Source: Sphaerisporangium melleum (GTDB taxonomy: Bacteria > Actinomycetota > Actinomycetes > Streptosporangiales > Streptosporangiaceae). Taken from it: 64,000 nucleotides of DNA. A model generated the notes under the pieces. That model did no database searches. It was not told the DNA's origin and saw only the letters and a list, made by a program, of their open reading frames with translations. The position numbers and the translations under genes are program-made. Below are positions 53,561 to 62,606 of this stretch, in pieces (the stretch's first letter is position 1; each line of letters starts with the position of its first letter). The stretch is from contig NZ_BMNT01000025.1 of NCBI RefSeq assembly GCF_014646695.1, positions 72,186 to 136,185 on the forward strand, in the 5' to 3' direction.

Positions 53561-54700
53561 ATGTCATCGACCGGACAGCAGGGTACGCGCCCCGTCGCGA
53601 TCGGGAGCCTGCCGGTGGGCACGGGGCCCGCCGTGGTGCTCCGCGGCGCGTCCGCCGCTGCGACACCCTCGGCCGCCCCGGAGCGTTCCGCGTCGAGGCC
53701 GGCCTCCGGTGCGGTCGCCGGGCAGGACGGCCCCGCGAGGGAGCCGGACGGAAAGCACGCGGACGGAGTGTGGCTGCGCCCGCCCGCGGGCCGGGCCGCG
53801 GCCGAGCTGACCCGGGTCAGGGCCTGGTGGGACGGGCCGCTGCTCGCCGAGCCCGCCACGCCGGACGACCTGCCCGCCCTCGCCGCGCACGCCGACGCGC
53901 TGGTGCTCGGCCCCGCCTGGGCCGGCGACCCCGCGCTGGTCACCGTGGCGGGCGCGCTCGCCCTGCCGGTCGTCCTCGCCAGGGGCGCGGCCGCGCTGGA
54001 GGACTGGCTGCGCGCCGCCGGCGCCTTCGCCGCGGCGGGTGCCCCCGGTGTGGTGCTGTGCGAGGACGGCGCGCTCCGCGCGTCCTCCGGACCCTCCGGA
54101 GTGGCCGGGCCCGATCTGGGGCTCGCCCGCGCGGCCCGTACGAGGTCGGGGCTGCCGGTCCTGGTCGCACCCGGTGACGATCCCCACCTCGCCGCCGCCA
54201 CCGTGGCCGCCGGAGCGGACGGGCTCTGGCTCGCGCCCGAGGCCGGGCCGGACGATCTCACGGCGGCCCGCGAGGCGGTGACGCTGGTCGGCGCGCTGAT
54301 CCGGGAGGAGGCCCCCGGGTCGGTCGACGACGCCCGGCAGGCCATCGACCGGGTGGACGCGGCGCTCGCCGTGCTGCTGGAGCGGCGGGCCCGCCTGGCC
54401 GGCACCGTCCAGCGGCTCAAGCCGGTCGGCGGTTTCGCCGGGCGCGACATGGAACGCGAACGCCGCCTGGTCGCCGCGATGGCCCGCCGCGCCCCGCTGC
54501 TCGGCGAGCACCGCCTCGCGCCGATCATGAACGCCGTGATCGAGGCCGGTCTGCACCTCGCGGAGGAGACACGCCGCGACACGCGCGACAATGGGGGCAA
54601 GCCCGCGTCGCACGGCGCCGAAAAGGCTTCCCACCAGGGTGGACACCGCTCGCGTACCGCCATGGAGGCGCTCGCCGCCCCCGCGCCGGATCACGATTGA
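53561..54700 (+). CDS. Chorismate mutase fused to a degenerate DAHP-synthase-like domain
   Basis: A 379-residue protein. After a ~65-residue low-complexity start, about 75-250 follows the second half of a type I-beta DAHP synthase in order: LPVVLARGAAALEDWLRAAG, VVLCEDGALR, LPVLVAPGDDPHLAAATVAA, GADGLWLAPEAGPD. But the key residues are changed: the catalytic Lys of VLLKRG is Ala140, CERGIR is CEDGAL (from Cys167), and DPSH is APGD (203-206). A complete-looking AroQ chorismate mutase follows (about 257-345: ARQAIDRVDAALAVLLERRA, then HRLAPIMNAVIEAGLHLAEE). So it may make prephenate while the barrel is regulatory or structural. ATG 53561 follows GAGGGAG. dnaE is downstream. Confidence 0.75.
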   Translation: MSSTGQQGTRPVAIGSLPVGTGPAVVLRGASAAATPSAAPERSASRPASGAVAGQDGPAREPDGKHADGVWLRPPAGRAAAELTRVRAWWDGPLLAEPATPDDLPALAAHADALVLGPAWAGDPALVTVAGALALPVVLARGAAALEDWLRAAGAFAAAGAPGVVLCEDGALRASSGPSGVAGPDLGLARAARTRSGLPVLVAPGDDPHLAAATVAAGADGLWLAPEAGPDDLTAAREAVTLVGALIREEAPGSVDDARQAIDRVDAALAVLLERRARLAGTVQRLKPVGGFAGRDMERERRLVAAMARRAPLLGEHRLAPIMNAVIEAGLHLAEETRRDTRDNGGKPASHGAEKASHQGGHRSRTAMEALAAPAPDHD

Positions 54701-54790
54701 GACCAGCGGGCCGCCTGTGCCCCGAGAGGCCGCCGGGACGGCGTAGGCTCTTCTGCGCCGCACCGGATCGAGGGGAGAGGGACGGCCCGC

Positions 54791-57700
54791 ATGGCTGACT
54801 CGTTCGTCCATCTGCACGTTCACACCGAGTACTCCATGCTCGACGGAGCGGCGCGGTTGAAGCAGATGTTCAAACAGGTCGGCGATCTCGGGATGCCCGC
54901 CATCGCGATCACCGACCACGGCAACATGCACGGCGCCTACGACTTCTACAGGCAGGCGACCGCGGCCGAGATCAAGCCGATCATCGGCATCGAGGCGTAC
55001 GTCGCGCCCGCCTCGCGGCACCAGAAGAAGCCCGTGCTGTGGGGCGAGCCGCACCAGAAGCGGGACGACGTGTCCGCGGGCGGCTACTACACGCACATGA
55101 CGATCTGGGCGCGCAACGCCACCGGCCTCGGCAACCTGATGAAGCTCTCCTCGCGCGCCTACACCGAGGGGTTCGTGCGCAAGTGGGCCCGCATGGACGC
55201 CGAGCTGCTCGCCGAGCACGCCGAAGGGCTGATGGCCACCACCGGCTGCCCGTCCGGCGAGGTGCAGACCCGCCTGCGGCTCGGGCAGTACGACGAGGCG
55301 CTGGCGGCTGCGGCGAGGTCCCAGGAGATCTTCGGCAAGGACAACTACTACCTGGAGATCATGGACCACGGGCTCGACATCGAGCGCCGCGTCCGCGAGG
55401 GCCTCACCAAGATCTCCGGTGAGCTGGGCATCCCGCCGCTGGTGACCAACGACTCGCACTACACCTACGAGTCCGACTCCACCTCCCACGACGCGCTGCT
55501 GTGCATCCAGACCGGCAAGCAGCTGTCCGACCCCGACCGCTTCCGCTTCGACGGCAGCGGCTACTACATCAAGACCGCCGACGAGATGCGCGCCGTCGAC
55601 TCCTCCGAGCTGTGGGCCGAGGGCTGCCGCAACACCCTGCTGGTCGCCGAGAAGGTCGACCCGTCCGGCATGTTCACCTTCAAGAACCTCATGCCGACCT
55701 TCCCGGTGCCCGAGGGGGAGACCGAGGAGGGCTGGTTCCGCAAGGAGATCGAGGCCGGCATGCGCCGCCGCTTCCCCGAGGGGGTGGACGAGGAGCACCA
55801 GCGCCAGATCGAGTTCGAGATGAACGTCATCCTGCAGATGGGGTTCCCGTCCTACTTCCTCGTGGTCGCCGACTTCATCATGTGGGCCAAGAACAACGGC
55901 ATCCGCGTCGGCCCGGGCCGAGGGTCGGCGGCGGGGTCGCTGGCGGCGTACGCGCTCGGCATCACCGACCTCGACCCGCTGCCGCACGGCCTGATCTTCG
56001 AACGGTTCCTCAATCCCGACCGTGTCTCCATGCCCGACGTCGACATCGACTTCGACGAACGTCGGCGGGCCGACGTCATCCGGTACGTCACCGAGAAGTA
56101 CGGCGCCGACAAGGTCGCGATGATCGCCACCTTCGGCACCATCAAGGCGAAAGCGGCCATCAAGGACGCCGCCCGCGTCCTCGGCTATCCCTACGCCCTC
56201 GGCGACAAGGTCTCCAAGGCCTTCCCGCCCGCCGTCATGGGCAAGGACATCCCGCTGTCGGGCATCTTCGACAAAGATCATCCGCGCTACAACGAGGCCG
56301 GTGAGCTGCGCAAGCTGTACGAGGAGGACGTCGACGTCAAGGCGGCGATGGACCTCGGCCGCGGCCTGGAGGGCCTGATCCGGCAGACCGGCGTGCACGC
56401 CGCGGGCGTCATCATGTCCCGCGAGGTGCTCACCGACTACATCCCGATCATGCGCCGCGACTCCGACGGCGCGATCATCACGCAGTTCGACTACCCGACC
56501 TGCGAGACGCTCGGCCTGCTGAAGATGGACTTCCTTGGCCTGCGCAACCTCACGATCATCGACGACTGCCTGAAGATGATCGAGGCCAACACCGGCAACA
56601 TGATCGACCTGCTGAAGCTGCCGCTGGACGACCCCAAGACCTACGAGCTTCTCGGGCGGGGCGACACCCTCGGGGTGTTCCAGCTCGACGGCGGCGGCAT
56701 GCGCTCGCTGCTGCGGCTGATGAAGCCCGACAACTTCGAGGACATCTCCGCGGTCGGCGCCCTGTACCGCCCGGGCCCGATGGGCGCCAACTCCCACACC
56801 AACTACGCGCTGCGCAAGAACGGCCAGCAGGAGATCACCCCGATCCACGAGGAGTTCCGCGAGTCGCTCGCCGAGATCCTCGGCACGACCTACGGCCTGA
56901 TCGTCTACCAGGAGCAGGTCATGGCCATCGCGCAGAAGGTCGCCGGGTTCTCACTCGGCAAGGCCGACCTGCTGCGCCGCGCGATGGGCAAGAAGAAGAA
57001 GGCCGAGCTGGACAAGCAGTTCGCCTCCTTCGAGCAGGGCATGAAGGACAACGGCTACTCCGCCGCGGCCATCAAGACCCTGTGGGACATCCTGGTCCCC
57101 TTCTCCGACTACGCCTTCAACAAGGCGCACAGCGCCGCCTACGGCCTGGTCTCGTACTGGACGGCCTACCTCAAGGCCAACTACCCGGCCGAGTACATGG
57201 CCGCGCTGCTCACCTCGGTCAAGGACGACAAGGACAAGTCGGCGCTCTACCTCAACGAGTGCCGCCGCATGGGCATCAAGGTGCTGCCGCCGGACGTCAA
57301 CGACTCCGACTTCGACTTCACCCCGCGCGGTACCGACGTCCGCTTCGGCCTGTCGGCCATCCGCAACGTCGGCGGCAACGTCGTCGACGGCATCATCGGC
57401 GCGCGCAAGGAGAAGACCCGCTTCGCCGACTTCAAGGACTTCCTGCGCAAGGTGCCCGCACTGGTCTGCAACAAGCGGGTCATCGAGTCGCTGATCAAGG
57501 CCGGCGCGTTCGACTCGCTGGGCCACCAGCGCAAGGGCCTGGTCATGGTGCACGAGCAGGCCGTCGACGCCATCATCGACATCAAGAAGAACGAGGCCAT
57601 CGGCCAGGACTCCCTGTTCGGCGCGATCGAGGGCGCCGAGGACCAGACCTTCGACGTGCAGATCCCGCCGGGGGAGTGGGACAAGTCCACGCTGCTGGTC

Positions 57701-58312
57701 TTCGAGCGCGAGATGCTCGGCCTGTACGTCTCCGACCACCCGCTGTTCGGCGTCGAGCACATCCTGTCGGCCGGCGCCGACTGCTCGGTGGCCTCTCTGC
57801 AGTCCGAGGACCGCCCCGACGGGCAGGTCGTCACCGTGGGAGGCATCCTCACCGGCCTGCAGCGCAAGGTCACCAAGAAGGGCGACACCTGGGTGCTCAC
57901 CACCCTGGAGGACCTCGAAGGCGCCATCGAGGTGATGATCTTCCCGTCGGCCTACCAGCTCTGCGCCACCGTGCTCGCCGAGGACGCCATCGTCTTCGTC
58001 AAGGGCCGGCTGGACAAGCGCGAGGACGTCGCCAAGATCGTCGCCATGGAGGTCACCGCGCCCGACCTGTCGCAGGAGGCCGGCGGCCCGCTGGTCGTCA
58101 GCATGCCGCTGACCCGCTGCACACCTCCGGTGATCGGCCGGCTCAAGGAGGTGCTGACCACGCACCGCGGCACCACCGAGGTCCACCTGCAACTGCACAA
58201 CGGCAGCAAGACCACGGTCATGCGGCTGGACGACCGGCTGCGCGTCGCCCCCTCCCCGGCCCTGATGGGCGACCTCAAACAACTCCTCGGCCCCGCCTGC
58301 CTGGCCGGCTGA
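54791..58312 (+). CDS. dnaE: DNA polymerase III alpha subunit (DnaE1)
   Basis: Replicative C-family polymerase, 1173 residues. The PHP domain has the metal ligands HLHVHTEYS (His8, His10) and ITDHGNM and in actinobacteria serves as the proofreading exonuclease. The palm has GPGRGSAAGSLAAYALGITD and MPDVDIDFDE with Asp416 and Asp418, then the third acid in LGLLKMDFLGLRNL. Thumb and fingers include VGALYRPGPMG and YQEQVMAIAQ. Tandem HhH, an OB fold (VTVGGILTGLQRKVTKKG) and a C-terminal tau-binding region complete it. ATG 54791 has GGGGAGAGGG upstream. Its length is standard. Confidence 0.97.
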   Translation: MADSFVHLHVHTEYSMLDGAARLKQMFKQVGDLGMPAIAITDHGNMHGAYDFYRQATAAEIKPIIGIEAYVAPASRHQKKPVLWGEPHQKRDDVSAGGYYTHMTIWARNATGLGNLMKLSSRAYTEGFVRKWARMDAELLAEHAEGLMATTGCPSGEVQTRLRLGQYDEALAAAARSQEIFGKDNYYLEIMDHGLDIERRVREGLTKISGELGIPPLVTNDSHYTYESDSTSHDALLCIQTGKQLSDPDRFRFDGSGYYIKTADEMRAVDSSELWAEGCRNTLLVAEKVDPSGMFTFKNLMPTFPVPEGETEEGWFRKEIEAGMRRRFPEGVDEEHQRQIEFEMNVILQMGFPSYFLVVADFIMWAKNNGIRVGPGRGSAAGSLAAYALGITDLDPLPHGLIFERFLNPDRVSMPDVDIDFDERRRADVIRYVTEKYGADKVAMIATFGTIKAKAAIKDAARVLGYPYALGDKVSKAFPPAVMGKDIPLSGIFDKDHPRYNEAGELRKLYEEDVDVKAAMDLGRGLEGLIRQTGVHAAGVIMSREVLTDYIPIMRRDSDGAIITQFDYPTCETLGLLKMDFLGLRNLTIIDDCLKMIEANTGNMIDLLKLPLDDPKTYELLGRGDTLGVFQLDGGGMRSLLRLMKPDNFEDISAVGALYRPGPMGANSHTNYALRKNGQQEITPIHEEFRESLAEILGTTYGLIVYQEQVMAIAQKVAGFSLGKADLLRRAMGKKKKAELDKQFASFEQGMKDNGYSAAAIKTLWDILVPFSDYAFNKAHSAAYGLVSYWTAYLKANYPAEYMAALLTSVKDDKDKSALYLNECRRMGIKVLPPDVNDSDFDFTPRGTDVRFGLSAIRNVGGNVVDGIIGARKEKTRFADFKDFLRKVPALVCNKRVIESLIKAGAFDSLGHQRKGLVMVHEQAVDAIIDIKKNEAIGQDSLFGAIEGAEDQTFDVQIPPGEWDKSTLLVFEREMLGLYVSDHPLFGVEHILSAGADCSVASLQSEDRPDGQVVTVGGILTGLQRKVTKKGDTWVLTTLEDLEGAIEVMIFPSAYQLCATVLAEDAIVFVKGRLDKREDVAKIVAMEVTAPDLSQEAGGPLVVSMPLTRCTPPVIGRLKEVLTTHRGTTEVHLQLHNGSKTTVMRLDDRLRVAPSPALMGDLKQLLGPACLAG

Positions 58313-58320
58313 CCTCCGCG

Positions 58321-58351
58321 CGGCCCGGCCGGGCCGAACCCGGCCGGGCCG
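58321..58351. terminator. Bidirectional GC-rich terminator between dnaE and the hydrolase gene
   Basis: Perfect 13-bp stem CGGCCCGGCCGGG (58321-58333) with 58339-58351, loop CCGAA. It lies 8 bp after dnaE and 28 bp from the end of the convergent hydrolase gene; no T run. Confidence 0.65.
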
Positions 58352-58378
58352 GTGGACACCGGTGCCGCCTCTGACGTC

Positions 58379-59218
58379 CTAGTCCAGGAACGCGGCGACG
58401 GTGGCGACGAACCGGCCGGGGTCGTCGAGCCACGGGTAGTGGCCGGTCCCGGGCAGCACGACGTACGTGGCGTCCGGGAACAGCTTGGCGTGCTCGGCGA
58501 TGGCCGGTTCGGGGGTGGACACGTCCAGATCCCCGGCCACCAGCAGGGCCGGCGCGCCGAACGTCGCGAGCGCCTCGCGCACCGCCTCGGGCGGGTAGGC
58601 GCCCTCGGAGGCGTAGATCGCCCCGGCATCCGGGTTCCGCTGCCCGTCCCCGGCGGCCGAATGCGCCTGGGCCGCCGCGTCCCACCGGCCGTAGGTGAAC
58701 GGCCGGATGGCCGTGAACTCCGCGGCGCCGCCCGTGCCCGCCGAGATCGCCTCCAGCGCGGCGTACGCCCCGGGGAACCACGGCTCCGCGCTGCGCAGCC
58801 GGGCGACCTCGTGACGCATCGGCTGGGTGACCGGGATGCCCACCGCCATGGTGCTCGGCGTGATCAGCGCCAGCCTGCCGACCAGCCCGGGGTGCCGCGT
58901 CGCGTAGAACACCGCCAGAGCCGCGCCGGCCGAGTGCCCGAGCAGGTCGATCTGGTCGAGGCCGAGGTGCCGGCGCAGCGCCTCGACGTCGTCGACCTGC
59001 CGGTCGCAACGGTAGGAGGTGTCGTCCGCCGGCGCCGCGGACCCGCCGGTGCCCCGCAGATCGAGCACGATCAGCCGCCGGTGGGCGGACAGCCCGCCGA
59101 GGTCGCCGAGATAGGCCGAGGCGCGCATCGGCCCGCCCGGCAGGCAGATCAGCGGCTTCCCCTCCCCGAACGTGTGGTAGGCGAGCAGGGTCCCGTCATC
59201 GGCGGCGAAGGTAGGCAT
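58379..59218 (-). CDS. Alpha/beta hydrolase, proline-iminopeptidase-like
   Basis: A 279-residue cytoplasmic alpha/beta hydrolase. The oxyanion segment is LICLPGGPMRASAYLGDLGG, the HGG-type DLRGTGGSAAP follows, and the triad is Ser96 in LLGHSAGAAL, Asp232 in AGDLDVSTPEP and His260 in PGTGHYPWLD. The LRGxGxS pattern and DD-VEALRRHLGL resemble proline iminopeptidases, but epoxide hydrolases and esterases are similar; the substrate is open. ATG 59218 begins PTFAADDGTLLAYHTFGEGK; a longer frame upstream is Arg-rich and rejected. It is convergent with dnaE. Confidence 0.82.
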   Translation of the reverse strand: MPTFAADDGTLLAYHTFGEGKPLICLPGGPMRASAYLGDLGGLSAHRRLIVLDLRGTGGSAAPADDTSYRCDRQVDDVEALRRHLGLDQIDLLGHSAGAALAVFYATRHPGLVGRLALITPSTMAVGIPVTQPMRHEVARLRSAEPWFPGAYAALEAISAGTGGAAEFTAIRPFTYGRWDAAAQAHSAAGDGQRNPDAGAIYASEGAYPPEAVREALATFGAPALLVAGDLDVSTPEPAIAEHAKLFPDATYVVLPGTGHYPWLDDPGRFVATVAAFLD

Positions 59219-59552
59219 GCCCGGAATCCTGTCAACGCCCTCACCGCCCGGGCAACCCGCTTTCGCTCGCAGCGGCGCCCACCACGTCCGAAGGCTCTCG
59301 GCCGAAGATCTCGCCCGCCTTGTGTCCGCACACCGGGACGTCGGCCGGCTCGCCGCTTCGGCGGGTGCGCCGCGGCGTGCGAGGCCACCGCGGGCGGTAC
59401 TGCGGCTCGGTGGCATGCGGCATTCGGGGATGGGCGAGGGCGGGCGTTCGGCATCGCCTCATCTGCCGTTCAGCGGGTGGTCCGATTACGCGCCTACGTT
59501 TGGGGGGCCGCGGCAACTGATCATGAAGACCCCTTGTTAGGGAGGTCCGTCG
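59219..59552. other. 334-bp divergent gap between hydrolase and PhoX-like genes
   Basis: No gene is visible; the frames here lack start signals. It must carry promoters for both divergent genes. I found no complete PHO-box direct repeat (one GTTCAGC near 59468) and no clear hairpin. The ribosome-binding site GGGAGG of the next gene is at 59539-59544. Confidence 0.45.
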
Positions 59553-60710
59553 ATGCAACGCCGTACATTCCTGCGTGCCTCGGTGCTCGGGGCGAGCACC
59601 ATCGCGTTCACCGGAAGCCTGTGGCAGGGCGCCGCCCTGGCCGCGCCCGCCCAGAACGCGACCGGCCCCTACGGCCCCCTCGGCTCCGCCGACGCCAACG
59701 GAATCCAGCTCCCGGCCGGGTTCACCAGCCAGGTCGTCGCCCGTTCCGGCCAGAAGGTCGCCGGCACCTCCCACACCTGGCACAGCGCCCCTGACGGCGG
59801 CGCCTGCTTCGCGGACGGCACCGGCTGGATCTACGTCTCCAACTCCGAGATCAACCCGGGCGGCGGGGCCTCGGCCATCCGCTTCACCTCGGCGGGGGCC
59901 GTCACCTCGGCCTACTCGATCCTGTCCGGCACCCGGCAGAACTGCGCGGGCGGCGCGACGCCGTGGAACACCTGGCTGTCCTGCGAGGAGGTCAGCCGCG
60001 GGTACGTCTACGAGACCTACCCCTTCGGCGGCACCGCCGTGCGCCGCCCGGCCATGGGCCAGTTCAAGCACGAGGCCGCCGCCGCCGACCCGGTGCGCAA
60101 GGTCATCTACCTCACCGAGGACGAGACCGACGGCCGTTTCTACCGGTTCATCCCCGCCACCTGGGGCGACCTGTCCGCCGGGACGCTTCAGGTGATGGTC
60201 GCCGGCACCGCCACCTCCGGCTCGTTCACCTGGGCGAACGTCCCCGACCCCGACGGGTCGCCGACCTACACCCGCAGCCAGGTCTCCGGCGCCAAGGTGT
60301 TCAACGGCGGCGAGGGCTGCTACTACGCGAGCGACACCGTGTGGTTCACCACCAAGGGCGACAACCGGGTGTGGCAGGTCAACCTGGCCGGCAGCACCTA
60401 CGAGCTGGCCTACGACGACAACCTGGTCACCTCGGGCTCCGCCCCGCTGACCGGGGTGGACAACATCACCGGCTCCAGGTACGGAGACCTGTACGTCGCC
60501 GAGGACGGCGGCAACATGGAGATCTGCCTGATCACCCCGGACGACAAGATCTCCCCGTTCCTGCGCGTCACCGGCCAGAGCTCCTCGGAGATCACCGGCC
60601 CCGCCTTCAACCCCGCGGGCGACCGCCTGTACTTCTCCTCCCAGCGCGGCACCAGCGGCTCCTCCTCCGGCGGCATCACCTACTGCGTCACCGGCCCCTT
60701 CCGCGTCTGA
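59553..60710 (+). CDS. Tat-exported PhoX-like (DUF839) phosphatase-type protein
   Basis: A 385-residue secreted protein. Tat signal QRRTFLRASVLGASTIAFTG (twin Arg at 3-4), cleavage near ALAAPA. The body matches the PhoX/DUF839 beta-propeller: TGPYGPL, GFTSQVVARSGQKVAGTSHT, WHSAPDGGACFADGTGWIYV, NCAGGATPWNTWLSCEE, MGQFKHEAAAADP, YLTEDETDGRFYRF. Relatives are Ca/Fe alkaline phosphatases; the ligands resemble those but activity is unproven. ATG 59553 follows GGGAGG at 59539-59544. Its 3' end overlaps the convergent HATPase frame by 31 bp and a strong hairpin follows 13 bp after the stop. Confidence 0.87.
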   Translation: MQRRTFLRASVLGASTIAFTGSLWQGAALAAPAQNATGPYGPLGSADANGIQLPAGFTSQVVARSGQKVAGTSHTWHSAPDGGACFADGTGWIYVSNSEINPGGGASAIRFTSAGAVTSAYSILSGTRQNCAGGATPWNTWLSCEEVSRGYVYETYPFGGTAVRRPAMGQFKHEAAAADPVRKVIYLTEDETDGRFYRFIPATWGDLSAGTLQVMVAGTATSGSFTWANVPDPDGSPTYTRSQVSGAKVFNGGEGCYYASDTVWFTTKGDNRVWQVNLAGSTYELAYDDNLVTSGSAPLTGVDNITGSRYGDLYVAEDGGNMEICLITPDDKISPFLRVTGQSSSEITGPAFNPAGDRLYFSSQRGTSGSSSGGITYCVTGPFRV

Positions 60711-61186
60711 CCTCCTCCCAAGGACGGCCCGCCATCCAGGTGGCGGGCCGTCTCGCTTTCGTCCAGCCCAGAACCCACCGGCTCCATCTCGAACCAGACG
60801 GTCCGGCTTCTCTCGTCCTGCGTCGATCCCCAGGCCGAGGACAGCTCCCGGACCAGCCACAGGCAGCGACCGCTCTCGCTGAACGGGTCGACCTGTGCGG
60901 GGATCCGCGGGAGTGGCTCCGGCGACCCCTCGTCGATCACCTCGACGCGCACCGCCGCCCCGTCGTCGTACACGCGCAGGCCCACCATGCCGCCCGGTCT
61001 GCGTCCCGACTCCGAGTACCTGATCGCGTTCGCGACCAGCTCACCCACCAGCAGTTCGGCGTCCCCGGGTTCCTGCCGCCCGGCCGCCAGCAGTAGCCCG
61101 CGCACGTACGCCCGGGCGAGCGGGACCGAGGCGTCCGTGCCGAGCAGGTCCACGGCGCCGAGGAGGCTCGCGGCCTGTGCCCTCAT
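60680..61186 (-). CDS. Anti-sigma-like ATP-binding protein (HATPase_c_2), second module
   Basis: A 168-residue GHKL ATPase. N box ELLVGELVANAIRYSESGRR, G1 box RVEVIDEGSPEPLP, G2 box SESGRCLWLVRELSSAWGST, then TVWFEMEP. The G2 glycine pair is altered (GRCLW instead of GxGLG), a change shared in form with the related copy at the window end. The last ~30 residues run past the family end through a terminator hairpin and overlap the PhoX-like gene by 31 bp, so the frame may read as a non-functional extension. ATG 61186 overlaps the stop of the upstream 108-residue gene by 4 bp. Confidence 0.75.
   Translation of the reverse strand: MRAQAASLLGAVDLLGTDASVPLARAYVRGLLLAAGRQEPGDAELLVGELVANAIRYSESGRRPGGMVGLRVYDDGAAVRVEVIDEGSPEPLPRIPAQVDPFSESGRCLWLVRELSSAWGSTQDERSRTVWFEMEPVGSGLDESETARHLDGGPSLGGGQTRKGPVTQ
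60723..60752. terminator. Intrinsic terminator after the PhoX-like gene
   Basis: Perfect 12-bp stem GACGGCCCGCCA / TGGCGGGCCGTC (60723-60734 with 60741-60752), loop TCCAGG, then TCGCTTTC. It falls inside the open reading frame of the convergent HATPase gene. Confidence 0.75.
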
Positions 61187-61509
61187 CGCGCGACCTCCCA
61201 GATCCGCTCGGCGGCGTCGTTCGCCAGGGCACGTACCCGATGGTCGCGTCCCCGTCCCCAGGTGAAGAACCACGTGCCCTCCCGTGCCAGCGCCATCACC
61301 CGCAGCGCGTCGTTCGGCCGGTGAACCAGCAGAACCGGCTCCAGTCCGCTTGCCAGCTCCACCGCCGCTCCCAGCCCGCGGCGATGCAGGTCCCACGCCA
61401 ACCGCACCAAATGGATGTACTGCGTTTCGCGGTGAGGAGTACGTGTGATGCCGTCGGTCGCCTTCCCGTTCCGTCCACCGTGACTGCGTGAACGGGTGTT
61501 GTCGCTCAT
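61183..61509 (-). CDS. Small Trp-rich protein coupled to the HATPase
   Basis: A 108-residue protein of unknown function. It has a basic start (HGGRNGKATDG), a central helix (YIHLVRLAWDLHRRGLGAAV), then EPVLLVHRPNDALRVMALAR, EGTWFFTWGRGR and a closing helix. The WxFxWGRGR-A pattern is of the same kind as the small partner gene at 38944-39153. It overlaps the HATPase gene by 4 bp and is the first gene of the pair, divergent from the XRE gene at 61767. ATG 61509 is used. Confidence 0.6.
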   Translation of the reverse strand: MSDNTRSRSHGGRNGKATDGITRTPHRETQYIHLVRLAWDLHRRGLGAAVELASGLEPVLLVHRPNDALRVMALAREGTWFFTWGRGRDHRVRALANDAAERIWEVAR

Positions 61510-61766
61510 ATGGGCTCCGATCCGCCCGAAGTGAAGGAACTCACGATATTGCTATGCGTGCCGCTGTCCGCTTAAAGGACTATGCGGGTCATGCATGCCC
61601 CAGGTGGTTCGTGCGAGCACCATCAGACTGCCGGTATTGCAGGCGATTGGGATGCCGTACGCGAGTCCCTGCAAGGTCAAATCATGTCTGAAACCTGGGC
61701 TGCCGGGACTGAGGCTGGCATATATTGACCCTGTCGGAAGGCTGGAATCGCAGCGCGGGAGGAAGC

Positions 61767-62606
61767 GTGAGGGACGAGGCGGTCTGCGAGGTGAATTCCT
61801 CCAAGCGGAAATTCGGTGCTGAGCTGCGGCGTCTGCGCGAGGCGGCAGGCTTGTCGCAGAATGCGATAGCGACGAGGCTTGAAGTGACACAAACTCACAT
61901 ATCTCGTCTGGAGATGGGAAAGCGGACACCGCAGGCCGATCAGGCTGAAATCTTGGATCAGCTCTTCGGATTGACCGATAGCAAGCACTTTGTTGGTCTA
62001 CGTGAGCGAATGACCGCACGCTCGAGCGGGCCGGGTTGGTATCTGCGTTGGGTAGAGGAGATCGAGCCGGAGGCAGATGTTCTGCGGAGCTGGGACCCGC
62101 TCCTCGTCCCGGGACTATGGCAGACCGAGGCGTACGCGCGGCGCATCTTCTCCGGAGCGGTGAACGCCGTTCCGGAGAGTGTCGAGGCGCAAGTTCGGGC
62201 GCGACTGCAAAGGAGGGCCGTCTTGGAGCGCGCACGACCGCCTGCGATCTGGGTGCTGATCGACGAATGGGTGCTGCGCCGCCCGATCGGCACTGAGGAG
62301 GTCATGCGGGAGCAGTTGGACTACCTGCTCGAAGTGTCCGGACGGCACAACGTAAGCATCCAACTCGTACCTGGAGAGGCTTGCTGTACTGCCGGCCTGT
62401 CATCGGGGTTCATGCTCGCGCAGATGCCTGATGGGACCACCATCGTGTCGGTCGAGTCCGCGGGCAGAGGAGAGGTAAGCGTCGATCATGAGCTAGTGGC
62501 TCACGTTTGGGGCGCTTATGACAAGATACGAGCCGAGGCCTATCCCACTGGCGTCTCAATCAAGATGATCAAGGATGCGCGAGATCGATGGTATCCCAGA
62601 AGCTGA
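61767..62606 (+). CDS. XRE-family regulator with DUF5753 domain (second copy)
   Basis: A 279-residue WhiJ-like regulator. Helix-turn-helix AELRRLREAAGLSQNAIATR with recognition helix VTQTHISRLEMGKRTPQADQ; then DUF5753: YLRWVEEIEPEADVLRSWDP, LLVPGLWQTEAYARRIFSGA, ARLQRRAVLERARPPAIWVL, NVSIQLVPGE. GTG 61767 is chosen since GGGAGGAA immediately precedes it; a longer frame to 61725 lacks such a site. Two DUF397 genes follow, the first overlapping its end by 19 bp. It is divergent from the small protein/HATPase pair, repeating the layout at 38.5-40.9 kb. GC is lower upstream of it. Confidence 0.87.
   Translation: MRDEAVCEVNSSKRKFGAELRRLREAAGLSQNAIATRLEVTQTHISRLEMGKRTPQADQAEILDQLFGLTDSKHFVGLRERMTARSSGPGWYLRWVEEIEPEADVLRSWDPLLVPGLWQTEAYARRIFSGAVNAVPESVEAQVRARLQRRAVLERARPPAIWVLIDEWVLRRPIGTEEVMREQLDYLLEVSGRHNVSIQLVPGEACCTAGLSSGFMLAQMPDGTTIVSVESAGRGEVSVDHELVAHVWGAYDKIRAEAYPTGVSIKMIKDARDRWYPRS

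Noticed and set aside
59460..59480. Possible PHO box upstream of the PhoX-like gene
   Set aside because: Only one GTTCAGC unit is visible; PhoP boxes need direct repeats of about 11 bp.
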